In this document: positions 45,438 to 54,715 of the stretch, one piece after another
How positions within the stretch are numbered: the stretch's first letter is position 1
Layout: each line of letters opens with the position of its first letter
NCBI RefSeq assembly: GCF_026168105.1
Contig: NZ_LBMW01000031.1
Coordinates: 1 to 64,000, forward strand
Direction of reading: 5' to 3'
Source: Streptomyces hygroscopicus
GTDB lineage: Bacteria; Actinomycetota; Actinomycetes; Streptomycetales; Streptomycetaceae
Length of the DNA stretch: 64,000 bases
Program-made: the position numbers and the translations under genes
Notes under the pieces: model-generated
What the model was told of the DNA's origin: nothing
Database searches by the model: none
Seen by the model: the letters and a program-made list of their open reading frames with translations, nothing else

Positions 45438-46907
45438 TCAGGCGGATCCTGCCCCCTGGGGAGTGGCCGGGAACGGGAGGACCGCCACTGTTACGTTGTC
45501 GTGGCCCCCGCCGTCCAGTGCATGGCCGACCAGCACCCGGGCGGCGTGCAGCGGCCGCTGTCCGGCGTCGGACGGCACTACCTCGGCCATCTCCTCGGCG
45601 GCCTCGGCGTAGTTCCACAGTCCGTCCGTGCACACCACCACCACACCCGGCCGGTCCGGCTTGAAGGCAGCGGTGTGCGGCTCCAGTTCGTACGCGTCGG
45701 CGCCGAGCCAGCCCGTGATCGCGTGGGCGCGCTCGTCGGCGTACGCCTCGGCCTCGCTCATCAGGCCCGCCGCGACCATCTGCGCGGCCCACGAGTCGTC
45801 CTCGGTGAGCCGGACCGGGGGAGCGCCGCGGTCCACCGGGACCCAGTAGACGCGGCTGTCGCCGACCCAGCCGACGACGAGCAGGCCGGAGGTGACCACG
45901 GCGCCGACGAGGGTGCAGGCGGGCGCGTTCTGGTGCGGGGCGTGCTCCTGGGCCGTCTCCGGCTCCGTGGCCAGCGCGTTGACGGCGTGCGAGGCGGCGA
46001 CGACCGCCTCGTGCATGGCCTGCTGGGGGTGGGTGCCACGGGGCAGTGCCTCCAGCAAGGCCTCGTTCGCGGTCCGGGCGGCGGCGAGGGAGGCGTCGTC
46101 GGGGCGGGTCGCCGAGGAGACACCGTCGCACACGATCGCGACGACGGCGGGCGACCCGTCGGGCAGCGCCGTCCGGGAGACCGCGAAGGCGTCCTCGTTG
46201 CGGTGGTGGCGCAGACCCCGGTCGCTGACCGCGGCGACCGTGCCCAACTCCTGCTCCATGTGGTCGCGTTCGCGCGGCTGGGCATGGCCGCAGTTCTCGC
46301 AGTACCCGTCGGTGTCCACGTTGCCCGCGCGGCAGGCCACACAGACCTTCGCCTCGGTGACGGGCGCCGCCGGGGTGGCGGTGCGCGGGTCGACGGGCTG
46401 GGACGGGGGTCCCCCCTGCTCATGGGGGTCTCGCCGCTCGAGCGACGTCGGGAGCGAGGTAGGGGTCGAGGGTTTGGGGGACGCCAGGTGGTAGTCGTCG
46501 GGCTCGGCCGGACGGTCGAACCGTACGCCCTTGGAGGCGCTCTGGACGGCGTGTGTGCCCGGCGCGGCGGGTGTGTCCGGAACAGCGGGTGCAACAGCGG
46601 GTGCGCCGGGCGTGGTGGGCAGTTCGGAGCCGCCGGAGTCCGTACCCGGGAGGTCGGTCGGCAGATGCGTCGCGCCGGGCGCACCCGGCCCGCCCGGCGC
46701 GGGAGGGGCCGGCCAGTTCACCGGGTCCGCCTCCGAACGGGGGTGCGGCGTGGTGCCGTTCATGGTCAGCGTCGGGGTGTCCGACGGTGGGGCGGGCACC
46801 GCCGAGAGGTCGTACCCGCAGGCGCCGCAGAAGCGATCGCCCGACTCGAGGGGCTCCTCACAACTGGGGCACCTCGAAAGCGCCGTCGGCTGGGACATCT
46901 GGGACAT
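45438..46907 (-). CDS. PP2C-type Ser/Thr phosphatase with N-terminal zinc ribbons
   Basis: A 489-residue protein. Zinc ribbon 1 CPSCEEPLESGDRFCGACG, a Pro/Ala-rich linker, zinc ribbon 2 CVACRAGNVDTDGYCENCG (about 180-200), then a PP2C domain from about 220: RHHRNEDAF, VVAIVCDGVSSA, GWVGDSRVYW, VCTDGLWNY, GGGHDNVTV, with all metal-binding Asp in place. It would reverse phosphorylation by the adjacent kinase. It starts 3 nt after the kinase stop. The linker contains an in-frame copy of a dispersed Streptomyces palindrome (46410-46482). Confidence 0.9.
   Translation of the reverse strand: MSQMSQPTALSRCPSCEEPLESGDRFCGACGYDLSAVPAPPSDTPTLTMNGTTPHPRSEADPVNWPAPPAPGGPGAPGATHLPTDLPGTDSGGSELPTTPGAPAVAPAVPDTPAAPGTHAVQSASKGVRFDRPAEPDDYHLASPKPSTPTSLPTSLERRDPHEQGGPPSQPVDPRTATPAAPVTEAKVCVACRAGNVDTDGYCENCGHAQPRERDHMEQELGTVAAVSDRGLRHHRNEDAFAVSRTALPDGSPAVVAIVCDGVSSATRPDDASLAAARTANEALLEALPRGTHPQQAMHEAVVAASHAVNALATEPETAQEHAPHQNAPACTLVGAVVTSGLLVVGWVGDSRVYWVPVDRGAPPVRLTEDDSWAAQMVAAGLMSEAEAYADERAHAITGWLGADAYELEPHTAAFKPDRPGVVVVCTDGLWNYAEAAEEMAEVVPSDAGQRPLHAARVLVGHALDGGGHDNVTVAVLPFPATPQGAGSA
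46410..46482. repeat. Dispersed palindrome-like element inside the PP2C gene
   Basis: Outer ends CCCCCCTGCTC and TTTGGGGGA flank a C/G-rich core. The same ends occur at 60092-60129 in the ROK gene. It is read in frame as SPKPSTP...EQGGPPS in the linker. A similar element is, as I recall, scattered through Streptomyces genomes. Confidence 0.6.
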
Positions 46908-46910
46908 CGA

Positions 46911-49583
46911 TCACACCCACGTCCGGGGGCGGTAACGGTTGGCACGTTCCACCAGGTCGATCCTCTCCTCGCCGCCCTGGGCGAGCCTGGCCAGCGTCCG
47001 GTACGAGCGCTCCAGGCCGAAACGCAGGCCGCGCTCGTCCAGGTCGCTGCCGAGCAGCGCCCGTCCGTTGCCACCGGGCGGCGCGGAGCCCTGACTCCCG
47101 GAGAGTACCCAGTCCAGGGCGCAGCCGAGGACCTCTGTGGACAACTGCTCGCGCCGCACGGCGTCCAGGCCGTACGCCTCCAGCGCCTGGACCTGCCCCG
47201 CGGCGGCCACGAGGTCGTCCAGGAAGTCCGGGTCGGGTCCCCGGCCCGCCCGCTGACGCAGCCGCGCCCGTACGGCGGCCACGCGGGCGGCGGTGTAGTG
47301 GATGGACGCCTCCGGCACGGACTCCAGGGTGCGTACGGCGCCACGGCGGTCGCCGGAGGCGAGCTGGACGCGGGCCAGGCCGAACGCCGAGCTGACATAG
47401 CTGGGGTCGGTGGTCCATACGAGGCCGTAGTACTCGGCCGCGTTGTCGAGCTGGCCGAGGACCTCCGCGCACAGGCCGAGGGCCAGCTTGGGCGCGGGTT
47501 CACCGGGGAACGCGTCGTAGACCGCGTCGAAGGAGAGCGCGGCGGCCTCGTGGTCGCCGGTGACGAGCGCGGTGACACCGCGGTACCAGACGACCCGCCA
47601 GTCGTCGGGGTGGTCCGCCTCCAGGGCAGCGAGGGCCCGCCCCGCGGAGCCCGTCTCGCCCATCTCCAGCCGGGCCCGCAGCTCGCGCAGGCGCAGCTCC
47701 GGGGAGCCCGTCGGGGCGGCGTGCAGTGCCGTGATCAGCTCGGCCGGTGCGGCCGCCAGGAGACCGGCCAGGAAACCGGCGTTCGGGTCGCCGGGGTCGA
47801 CGCGGGGGACCGGCAGGGCGAGGGCGGCGGCAGGGGTGCTGACCGGCTTGACGACGGCCGCCGTTCCGAGCGCGCCGCCCACTTGGCCTCCGGCACCCGC
47901 CGCACCCACGCCACCCAGGGCCCTCGCTCCCGAGCCGCCCGGCATTCCCGCTGACACGGGGCCGGCCGTCGACGGATACGCGTAACCACCGGCCGCGGAG
48001 GGCACGTTGGCAGCTCCTGGGCCGGACCCGAAGCCCGCGCCCGAGGTGCCCGGCGTCGCGAGGGGCGCGCCCTCGGCGGCCCGGTTGCGGCGCCGCGACG
48101 ACACCACCCTCGCCCCCAGCCGCGACACGTCCCCGTCCAGCTGCGTGAACAACTCGGAGTCCGTCACCTTGAGTTCGGGCCCGAACAAGGTCGACAGCGC
48201 GGGCCGCGGCCGGCCGCTCTGGAGGGCGACGACCTCTCGCAGGACGCCCGTCAGCTGTTCCGCCATCTCCTGCGCGGAGGCGAACCGGCGGGCCGGGTCC
48301 GGGTCGGTGGCGCGGACCAGCAGGCGGTAGAACGACTCGTACCGGCGGAAGACCTCGACGGTGTCCGGGTCGGGCAGGGAATCCGCGTAGACGTTCGTGT
48401 AGCCCTGGAAGTCGAAGGTCAGCACCGCGAGGGTGCGCGCGACCGTGTACAGGTCGCTCGCCACCGACGGCCCGACCTCGGCGACCTCCGGCGCCTGGTA
48501 GCCCACCGTGCCGTAGATGGCCGACTCGTCGTCGTCCATCCTGCGCACCGCGCCCATGTCGATCAGCTTGAGCTGGTCCTCGGTCTGGATCGCGTTGTCG
48601 ACCTTGAAGTCGCAGTACAGCAGATTGCGGCTGTGCAGATGCCCCAGGGCCTCGAGCGCCTCGATGCCGTACGCGCACGCCTGCTCCACGGGCAGCGGAT
48701 CCCGCCTGCCGTCCGGGGTGCGGCGGGAGTTGGCGATCTCCTTGAGTGACTTGCCGCCGACGTACTCCATGACGATGTAGCCGTCGAGTGAGCCGGTGCG
48801 CTGGTCGAGGTGCTCCACGAAGTTGTAGATGCGCACGATGTTGGAGTGCTCGATCTCCGCGAGGAAGCGCCGCTCGGAGATCGCCGCGGCCATCGCGTCC
48901 TGGTCGCCGGTGTCCAGCAGGCCCTTGAGGACCACCCACCGGTCGGAGACCGCGCGGTCCACGGCCAGGTAGATCCAGCCGAGTCCGCCGTGCGCGAGGC
49001 AGCCCACGACCTCGTACTGGCCGTGCACGATGTCCCCGGAGTGCAGCTTGGGCACGAACGAGTACGGGTGGCCGCACTTCGTGCAGAACCCCTCGGTGCG
49101 CCCCGGCCGGTCGCCGCGCGCACGGCCCACCGGAACCCCGCAGTCGGCGCGCGAGCAGAACCGCTTGCGCTCGGGCACCTCCGGGTTCGCGAGGACCATC
49201 GCGCGTGGGTCCGGCCGCGGTACGTCCGGGACCTGCACCAGGCCGAGGCCCAGCCGACTGCGCCCGGAGCTTCCGGACGCCGCGCCGGAGCTGCGCACGG
49301 ACACCGAGCGGCTGGTGGACCGGCCGGACAGCCGGCCGGACACCGATCGCCGGGACTGGGAGGACCGTGACGACGTACGGGAACTGGGGCGCGAGCTGCC
49401 GCTTCCCGAACCCCCGGAGCCCTTGCCGCCCGCGGTGATGCCCGTGGGCGGCGAGCCGACCGCCCCCGTCGCCGACACGACCGGCGCGAGCCCGCACGTG
49501 TCGCAGTACAGCTCGCCGCCGCCCACGTCCTCGTACGACCCCTCGCAGCCGGGCCGCTGGCACTTCTGCCCCGTCTGGCTCAT
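46911..49583 (-). CDS. pknG: PknG-like Ser/Thr protein kinase with zinc ribbon and TPR tail
   Basis: An 890-residue soluble kinase. Order: zinc ribbon (CQRPGCEGSYEDVGGGELYC, DTCG), Ser/Arg-rich linker (about 55-105), rubredoxin-like Cys set (FCSRADCG...FCTKCG), kinase domain with AHGGLGWIYLA, Lys in WVVLKGLL, catalytic LLYCDFKVDN near 324 and metal-binding DMGAV instead of DFG, then a TPR-like tail (VVWYRGVTALVTGDHEAA and others). All match PknG, which in mycobacteria is controlled by glutamate or aspartate through GlnH and GlnX. It overlaps the upstream coiled-coil gene by ATGA. Confidence 0.92.
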   Translation of the reverse strand: MSQTGQKCQRPGCEGSYEDVGGGELYCDTCGLAPVVSATGAVGSPPTGITAGGKGSGGSGSGSSRPSSRTSSRSSQSRRSVSGRLSGRSTSRSVSVRSSGAASGSSGRSRLGLGLVQVPDVPRPDPRAMVLANPEVPERKRFCSRADCGVPVGRARGDRPGRTEGFCTKCGHPYSFVPKLHSGDIVHGQYEVVGCLAHGGLGWIYLAVDRAVSDRWVVLKGLLDTGDQDAMAAAISERRFLAEIEHSNIVRIYNFVEHLDQRTGSLDGYIVMEYVGGKSLKEIANSRRTPDGRRDPLPVEQACAYGIEALEALGHLHSRNLLYCDFKVDNAIQTEDQLKLIDMGAVRRMDDDESAIYGTVGYQAPEVAEVGPSVASDLYTVARTLAVLTFDFQGYTNVYADSLPDPDTVEVFRRYESFYRLLVRATDPDPARRFASAQEMAEQLTGVLREVVALQSGRPRPALSTLFGPELKVTDSELFTQLDGDVSRLGARVVSSRRRNRAAEGAPLATPGTSGAGFGSGPGAANVPSAAGGYAYPSTAGPVSAGMPGGSGARALGGVGAAGAGGQVGGALGTAAVVKPVSTPAAALALPVPRVDPGDPNAGFLAGLLAAAPAELITALHAAPTGSPELRLRELRARLEMGETGSAGRALAALEADHPDDWRVVWYRGVTALVTGDHEAAALSFDAVYDAFPGEPAPKLALGLCAEVLGQLDNAAEYYGLVWTTDPSYVSSAFGLARVQLASGDRRGAVRTLESVPEASIHYTAARVAAVRARLRQRAGRGPDPDFLDDLVAAAGQVQALEAYGLDAVRREQLSTEVLGCALDWVLSGSQGSAPPGGNGRALLGSDLDERGLRFGLERSYRTLARLAQGGEERIDLVERANRYRPRTWV

Positions 49584-50902
49584 GCTTCCCCCCTCCGGTC
49601 GGCCGGCGCGCCCCGGCCGGGTACGCGTGGGCCGAGCAACTCCGCGGCCGCCTGCTGATAGCGCAGCACCGCCTGCTCGGCGACCCGCAGGTCGCAGGGC
49701 GCGCTCCACAGCATGCGCCGGGCCGCGTCGTACCGCTCGATCAGCACCGGGTCCTCCGCCAGTCCGTGCCGGGCCACCTTCGCCTTGTACGCATCGAGGC
49801 GGCCGCGCAGCTCGGCGCGGACCGCAAGGGGCGCGGTGACCGCGGTCAACGACTCGCGGGCACGCAGCAGTTCGTCCTCGGCCTTCTGCTCCAGGGACTC
49901 CAGAAGTGGTGAAAGACGGTGCCACTGGGCGTGTCTGCGGTACTCGGCGGCCGTCGCCAGCTGCTCCTGCAGCGCGGTCGGCGGACCGCTGACCGCGGGC
50001 ACCTCCGAGGCGGCGATCTTCGCGAGGACCTCCCCGCGTGCGCTGCGGGCCTCCGCCAGTGTGCGGTCCGCGCGGCTGAGCAGGTCGCGCAGCTTGACGA
50101 TCCGCGTCTCCGCGTCCTGACGGACCGTCAGAACAGCGTCGATCTCCCGGCGCACGTCCTCCAGGGCGCGCGCCTCACGGTCGTACGTCGTCATGTCCGG
50201 ACGTCCGCCGCCGGGTGCCGAACTCCCCTGCGCCGGAACCCAGTACGCCAGCGGGTCGGAGATCACCTGTTCGCGCAGCTTCGTCAGCGTGCGCGTGATG
50301 CGCTCCAGGTCGTCGCCGGCCGGGTGCTCGCCGGGGCGCACGCCCACGGAGTGCGCCAGCTGACGGGTGCGCTGCAACTCCGCGGCCAGTAAATCGATCC
50401 GGGCGGGCAGCGCCGACCACACGGCGTCGGCGGCGACGACCATGTCGAGCGAGGAGGCGTACAACTCGTTCATCCGCTCCACGAGCTGCGCCAGGGTGAA
50501 CTGCTCGCTGAGCCTGCCGGTGCCGGTGAGCGTCGGCGCGTTCGCCGTCGCCGTGGCACCGCCCGCGACGGTGACGCTCGCGCCGCGCAGCAACTCGGTC
50601 AGCTCCACCAGGTCGTCGCGGCTGGACCAGCGCCGACGGGCGCGGATCTCGCGTGCGGTGCGCAGGGCGTCCGTGTAGGTGTCGAAGTACGTCCACAGCA
50701 GGGTGATCGACGCCTCCGTCGAAGTCCAGCGCTCCTTGGTGACGCCCGTCAACTCGGCGCCTTCGAGGAGTCTGCGGCCCGCGTGGTCCTGCAGGGCGAG
50801 CAGCGAGGTCTCTATGGCCTCGTGCTCCGCGCCGAGCCGCGCCAGCGCACGGTCCACCTCGTCCCGGTCCAGTACCGGCCCGGTGGGTCCCGTGACGCCC
50901 AT
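49580..50902 (-). CDS. Coiled-coil protein of the PknG operon, unknown function
   Basis: A 440-residue, mostly helical cytoplasmic protein with long charged heptad-like stretches (ERWTSTEASITLLWTYFDTY, RQDAETRIVKLRDLL, LESLEQKAEDELLRARESL). No enzyme motif. ATGA overlap with pknG implies equal production, so it is likely a structural partner or adaptor between the membrane sensor and the kinase (inference). An 86-bp gap separates it from the glnH-like gene. Confidence 0.78.
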   Translation of the reverse strand: MGVTGPTGPVLDRDEVDRALARLGAEHEAIETSLLALQDHAGRRLLEGAELTGVTKERWTSTEASITLLWTYFDTYTDALRTAREIRARRRWSSRDDLVELTELLRGASVTVAGGATATANAPTLTGTGRLSEQFTLAQLVERMNELYASSLDMVVAADAVWSALPARIDLLAAELQRTRQLAHSVGVRPGEHPAGDDLERITRTLTKLREQVISDPLAYWVPAQGSSAPGGGRPDMTTYDREARALEDVRREIDAVLTVRQDAETRIVKLRDLLSRADRTLAEARSARGEVLAKIAASEVPAVSGPPTALQEQLATAAEYRRHAQWHRLSPLLESLEQKAEDELLRARESLTAVTAPLAVRAELRGRLDAYKAKVARHGLAEDPVLIERYDAARRMLWSAPCDLRVAEQAVLRYQQAAAELLGPRVPGRGAPADRRGEA

Positions 50903-50988
50903 CGATCACCTCTCGCTCTCGTCGTGCCCTGTGCCCGTGTTCGGTGCGCCGGGGTAACTCTCCAGTGGTATCAGGTCGGTTGCCTCCG

Positions 50989-51993
50989 TCAGGCGGACGG
51001 CGGACGTGACGACGCCGAGTCCGCGCCCAGCGTCTGGGCCAGCCACTTGGTGTAGGAGGTCTGCCAGCCGCCCTTGCGGTAGTCCACGAGCACCTGGTTG
51101 ACCCGGCGCACCAGATCCTGGGCCTGCTTGTTCATCGCCACCCCGTAGTACTCGGTCGTGAAGGGCTTCCCCTTGAGTTCGACGGTCGGGTCCTGGGCGG
51201 CCTGGCTCGCCGCGAGCGCGCCGTCGGTGACGACGGCGTCGACCTCGCCGAGTTGCAGTTTCACCAGACAGTCGAGCTGGTTGGGGACCGTGGTGGAGAT
51301 GTCTGCGGACGCGGCGAGCCGGCCGGTCTTCCGGTCCAGCGTCAGCTCGGTGTTCGCCGTCGAACCCTCTGCCGTGCAGATCCTCTTGCCGGCGAGCGAC
51401 CTGTCATAGCCGGTGATACCGGACGACTTGGGTGCCAGGACCTGCTGACCGGTCGTGAAGTACGGGTCGGAGAAGGCGACGTCCTTCAGCCGGTCACACG
51501 TGATCGTCATGGTGCGCACCACCATGTCCACCTGCCCGCTCCGGATGGCCGGGATGCGCTGGTTGGTGGGAATCGCGTGGAAGCGGACCGCGTTCGGGTC
51601 CTTGAGGATCTGCCGGGCGATCTCGTGGGCGAGGTCGATGTCGAAGCCCTCCAGGTCGCTGCCCGGGGTGTTGGGGTCGCGGTAGCCCCAGCGGTAGCTG
51701 TTCTGGTCGACGCCCACCGACAGATAGCCGCGCTTCTTGATGGCCGAGACCGCCGGGCCGCTCTCGTCGCCCGACGCGGGCGGGCTCTGCCGCTCCGGGT
51801 GACCGTCACAGGCGTCCGCCTTCGCCTGCGTGGCCTCTGCGATCCCCGGGCCGACGGCGCCCGGGGAGCCGTCGCCGCGCGTGTGGGACAGCGGCAGGAG
51901 CAACGCGAAGACGGCCGTGAGGACGCACGCGACCAGCATCGCGCCCACACCGCCCCAGCCCTTCAGGCTGGCCCTCAGGCGCCGTGCGATCAT
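50989..51993 (-). CDS. GlnH-like amino-acid-binding protein, membrane-anchored
   Basis: A 334-residue extracytoplasmic solute-binding protein (family 3). The N-terminal helix contains LVAC, a possible lipobox, but hydrophobic residues continue after Cys, so an uncleaved anchor is also possible. The binding domain shows LSVGVDQNSYRWGY, GFDIDLAHEIARQIL, RSGQVDMVVRTMTIT and FSDPYFTTGQQVL, typical of glutamate/aspartate binders. No permease or ATPase follows, so it is a sensor rather than a transporter part. ATG 51993 has GAGGGGGAG upstream; GTG 52011 overlaps the previous stop. Confidence 0.87.
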   Translation of the reverse strand: MIARRLRASLKGWGGVGAMLVACVLTAVFALLLPLSHTRGDGSPGAVGPGIAEATQAKADACDGHPERQSPPASGDESGPAVSAIKKRGYLSVGVDQNSYRWGYRDPNTPGSDLEGFDIDLAHEIARQILKDPNAVRFHAIPTNQRIPAIRSGQVDMVVRTMTITCDRLKDVAFSDPYFTTGQQVLAPKSSGITGYDRSLAGKRICTAEGSTANTELTLDRKTGRLAASADISTTVPNQLDCLVKLQLGEVDAVVTDGALAASQAAQDPTVELKGKPFTTEYYGVAMNKQAQDLVRRVNQVLVDYRKGGWQTSYTKWLAQTLGADSASSRPPSA

Positions 51994-52007
51994 CGCCGCT
52001 CCCCCTC

Positions 52008-53459
52008 TCACCGGTACTCCGAAAGCCTGCGCCCGACGCCCAGCACCGCGGCCGCCGCACCCAGCACCGCGAGGACCGCCGCACCCTCGGGCAGCCCGGT
52101 CATCGCGCCCAGGCCGTCGCCCGCCGCCTGCTCGAACTCGTTCTCCTCATGGGCCAGCGCCTTCGCCAGGTTCGCGTCCACGCCGTCGAAGCACTCGCCC
52201 GTCGGCTGGTCCGCCTTGGCACCGATGATCTTGTTAAGCGCGGCCTGGTAGTTGCCGTCGTCGTCGGCGGCCCGCGCCTGTGTGTGGCGCTGCTGCCAGA
52301 CCTTCATGTTGCCGGTGGCGGCCGACACGGGCTGCCTGCCCGCCTGGTCGTCGGCGAGGGACTCGGCCTCGTCGAGTCCTGCGGAGAGCGTCTTCATGTC
52401 CTGCTGGAACGCGTAGTCGTACGCGTCCTCGACCCTGCCGTCGGGCAGCTTCTTGGTCTCGGCGCCCCGGCTGACCAGGGTCAGGTTCTCGTTGCCGCGG
52501 GCGTTGAGGGAGGCGATGCGCGCGTCGTGCAGCACGTTCAGCGAGCGGACGCCGTGCTCGTACGAGGAGTCGAGCCCCGCGCGGGCGACGCTGTGCCCGA
52601 CGACCAGCCACAGCAGGACGATCGCGGAGGCGGCCGTGGCGGCGACCAGGCCCTGGTTGAGCACCCGGTTCGTGCGCAGGTAGTGGCGCCGCTGCGCCCA
52701 GCCGAGGGCGGCCAGCGCGGCGACGCCGAGGACGAGGGCGAACCAGGGGTACGGGGTCGCCTTCGCGTAGTCGGAGCGCAGCCGCTGGTTCTCCTTGGTG
52801 TAGAGGTCCTGCGCGGCCGGCAGCATCTCCTGCTGCATCTTCTCGTTCGCCGCCCGCAGGTACGCGCCGCCCACCGGGAAGCCCTGCCGGTTGTTGGCGC
52901 GGGCGCGCTCCACCAGGCCCTTGTACTCCGGGAGCAGCTTGTTGAGCTTGGTGACCGTGTCCGCGGCGGGGGAGCCGGGCTCGGTGCTGGCGGCCGCCGT
53001 GACGAGCTTCGCGGCGGCGGTCTGGATGTCCTGCTCGTAGCGCCTGGTGGTCGCGGGGGGCTCCTGGCCGCCCGACAGGAAGCCGCTGGACGCCGCCGTG
53101 TTGGCGTCCGCGAGGGAACGGTAGATGTCCGCGGCGCCCGCGCTGAGCGGCTGGCTGCTGTGCAGCACGTCGTCGGCGGCGGTCGAGCGGTCGGTCATCT
53201 GCCAGGCGGTGACGACCCCGAACGCCACGACGAGCACGGCCAGGACGGCGCCGATGATGCGCAGCCTGCCGGGCTCGGTGGTCGCGGCGCTCCGCAGCCG
53301 GTCGACGCCCTCGGCGAAAGCCGTGCGGCGCGGCGGGGTGGCGGCGGGACGGCCGGACGGCACGGGGGCCTGCTGCGGCGCCGGGCCGGTGGACTGCGGC
53401 GGCAGGACCGGTCTCGTCGGCGTCACGGGTGGCGCGCCGCCCTGCTGCGGTTGTGTCAC
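52008..53459 (-). CDS. GlnX-like four-TM sensor protein
   Basis: A 483-residue membrane protein. A Pro-rich cytoplasmic start, TM1 (about 67-88), a helical extracellular domain (about 90-243), TM2 (about 246-263), TM3 (about 275-295), a second extracellular helical domain and TM4 (about 455-475). The layout equals that of GlnX, which carries the amino-acid signal from GlnH to PknG in mycobacteria. It is the first gene of the seven-gene operon, coupled to glnH. Confidence 0.8.
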   Translation of the reverse strand: MTQPQQGGAPPVTPTRPVLPPQSTGPAPQQAPVPSGRPAATPPRRTAFAEGVDRLRSAATTEPGRLRIIGAVLAVLVVAFGVVTAWQMTDRSTAADDVLHSSQPLSAGAADIYRSLADANTAASSGFLSGGQEPPATTRRYEQDIQTAAAKLVTAAASTEPGSPAADTVTKLNKLLPEYKGLVERARANNRQGFPVGGAYLRAANEKMQQEMLPAAQDLYTKENQRLRSDYAKATPYPWFALVLGVAALAALGWAQRRHYLRTNRVLNQGLVAATAASAIVLLWLVVGHSVARAGLDSSYEHGVRSLNVLHDARIASLNARGNENLTLVSRGAETKKLPDGRVEDAYDYAFQQDMKTLSAGLDEAESLADDQAGRQPVSAATGNMKVWQQRHTQARAADDDGNYQAALNKIIGAKADQPTGECFDGVDANLAKALAHEENEFEQAAGDGLGAMTGLPEGAAVLAVLGAAAAVLGVGRRLSEYR

Positions 53460-53731
53460 TTGACCTCCCCCATGGCCATCCGTCGGTCACCTCCGCCCGT
53501 ACGCGGGAGCGGACGCAGCTGCACGGCGGCAAGTATCGCCGCCGCGGCCGACGCCCGCACAGGGCCTTCGCGCGATCTTGATCTGATCGCAGTGTTCGAT
53601 GGTGACCGCCGGTTGTACGTGCCGAGTTGTACCACCCCCGCTCATGAATACGCGACGTGCTGCTGTTCGGTTCCCGACGGCGGGGTCCGCCGGGGGCGGG
53701 CGCGGGTCGCGGACGACGATCGCCGGACTCG

Positions 53732-54715
53732 TCAAGCGTCCGTCCGACCCTCGTAATACGCCCGCACACGCGCGTGGACCTCCTGCGGGGCCCGTTCGTG
53801 GTCCAGGCCCAGCAGGGCCGCCCCCAGGACCGGACGGGCCGTGACCACCTGGGGCACCGCCTTGGGCGCGCGCTCCGCCAGCAGTTCCCGTACCCGGTCG
53901 TCCAGCTGGGGATTGCGGGCGGCCAGGATGCTCCCGCCGAGCAGGACCGGGGTCTCCTCGTCGAGCAGGTCGAGGCGGGTCAGCGCGACCGTGGCCATGG
54001 CTACCACCTCCTCGGCGAGCCGGTCGACGATCGCACGGGCCACCGGATCCCCCTGACCGGCCGTGGCGAACAGCACCGGCGTCAGCTCGTGGCGCCGGTC
54101 GTGCTCGATGCGCTCCAGGTGGAGCGCCTCGATGAGCGCGTACATGGAGCCGAGCCCGAAGTGCGCGGGCAGGGTGCGCACCAGGGCGGTGGGCCCGCCC
54201 CGGCCGTCCTCGGCGCGGGCCGCCCACCACAGGGCCTCCTCAGCAAGGCCCCAACCGCCGCCCCAGTCACCGGAGATACGGCCGAGCGCGGGGAAGCGTG
54301 CGGTGGTCCCGTCGGGGCGCATGCCGACGCAGTTGATGCCCGCGCCGCACACGACCGCCACGCCCTGGGGCGCGGCGACTCCGGCCCGCAGGATGGCGAA
54401 GGTGTCGTTGCGCACCGCGACGGTCGCTCCCCACGCGCGCGTGTGCAGCGCGGCCGCCAGCTGCTCCTCCTCCACCGGGAGGTCGGCGTTGGCGAGACAG
54501 GCCGAGACATGGCCGGCCGAGGCGACCCCGGCCGTGGCGAAGGCCCGTCCGACGACCTCGGCCAGGGCGTTCACGGCCGTCTCGACGCCCACGGCGGGCG
54601 GACGGAACCCCCCGCCCCGCGCGGTGGCGAGGACCTCGCCGTCGGCGGCCACGACGGCGACGTCGGTCTTGGAGTTGCCCGCGTCGATGGCGAGGACGCT
54701 TGCGGTCAGGCCCAC
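53732..54715 (-). CDS. BadF/BadG-type N-acetylglucosamine kinase-like sugar kinase
   Basis: A 327-residue ASKHA-fold kinase: VLAIDAGNSKTDVAVV (phosphate 1), VVCGAGINCVGMRPDG (phosphate 2) and LLGGSILAARNP (adenosine). It resembles the eukaryote-type N-acetylglucosamine kinases of Streptomyces. In this operon it should phosphorylate the imported mono- or disaccharide, giving the substrate of the GH4 enzyme. The GTG start lies within the end of the GH4 gene (10-bp overlap). Confidence 0.85.
   Translation of the reverse strand: MGLTASVLAIDAGNSKTDVAVVAADGEVLATARGGGFRPPAVGVETAVNALAEVVGRAFATAGVASAGHVSACLANADLPVEEEQLAAALHTRAWGATVAVRNDTFAILRAGVAAPQGVAVVCGAGINCVGMRPDGTTARFPALGRISGDWGGGWGLAEEALWWAARAEDGRGGPTALVRTLPAHFGLGSMYALIEALHLERIEHDRRHELTPVLFATAGQGDPVARAIVDRLAEEVVAMATVALTRLDLLDEETPVLLGGSILAARNPQLDDRVRELLAERAPKAVPQVVTARPVLGAALLGLDHERAPQEVHARVRAYYEGRTDA

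Noticed and set aside
45501..47954. 817-codon plus-strand frame opposite the PP2C and kinase genes
   Set aside because: Antisense shadow with no recognisable motif; the minus-strand genes show complete catalytic motifs.
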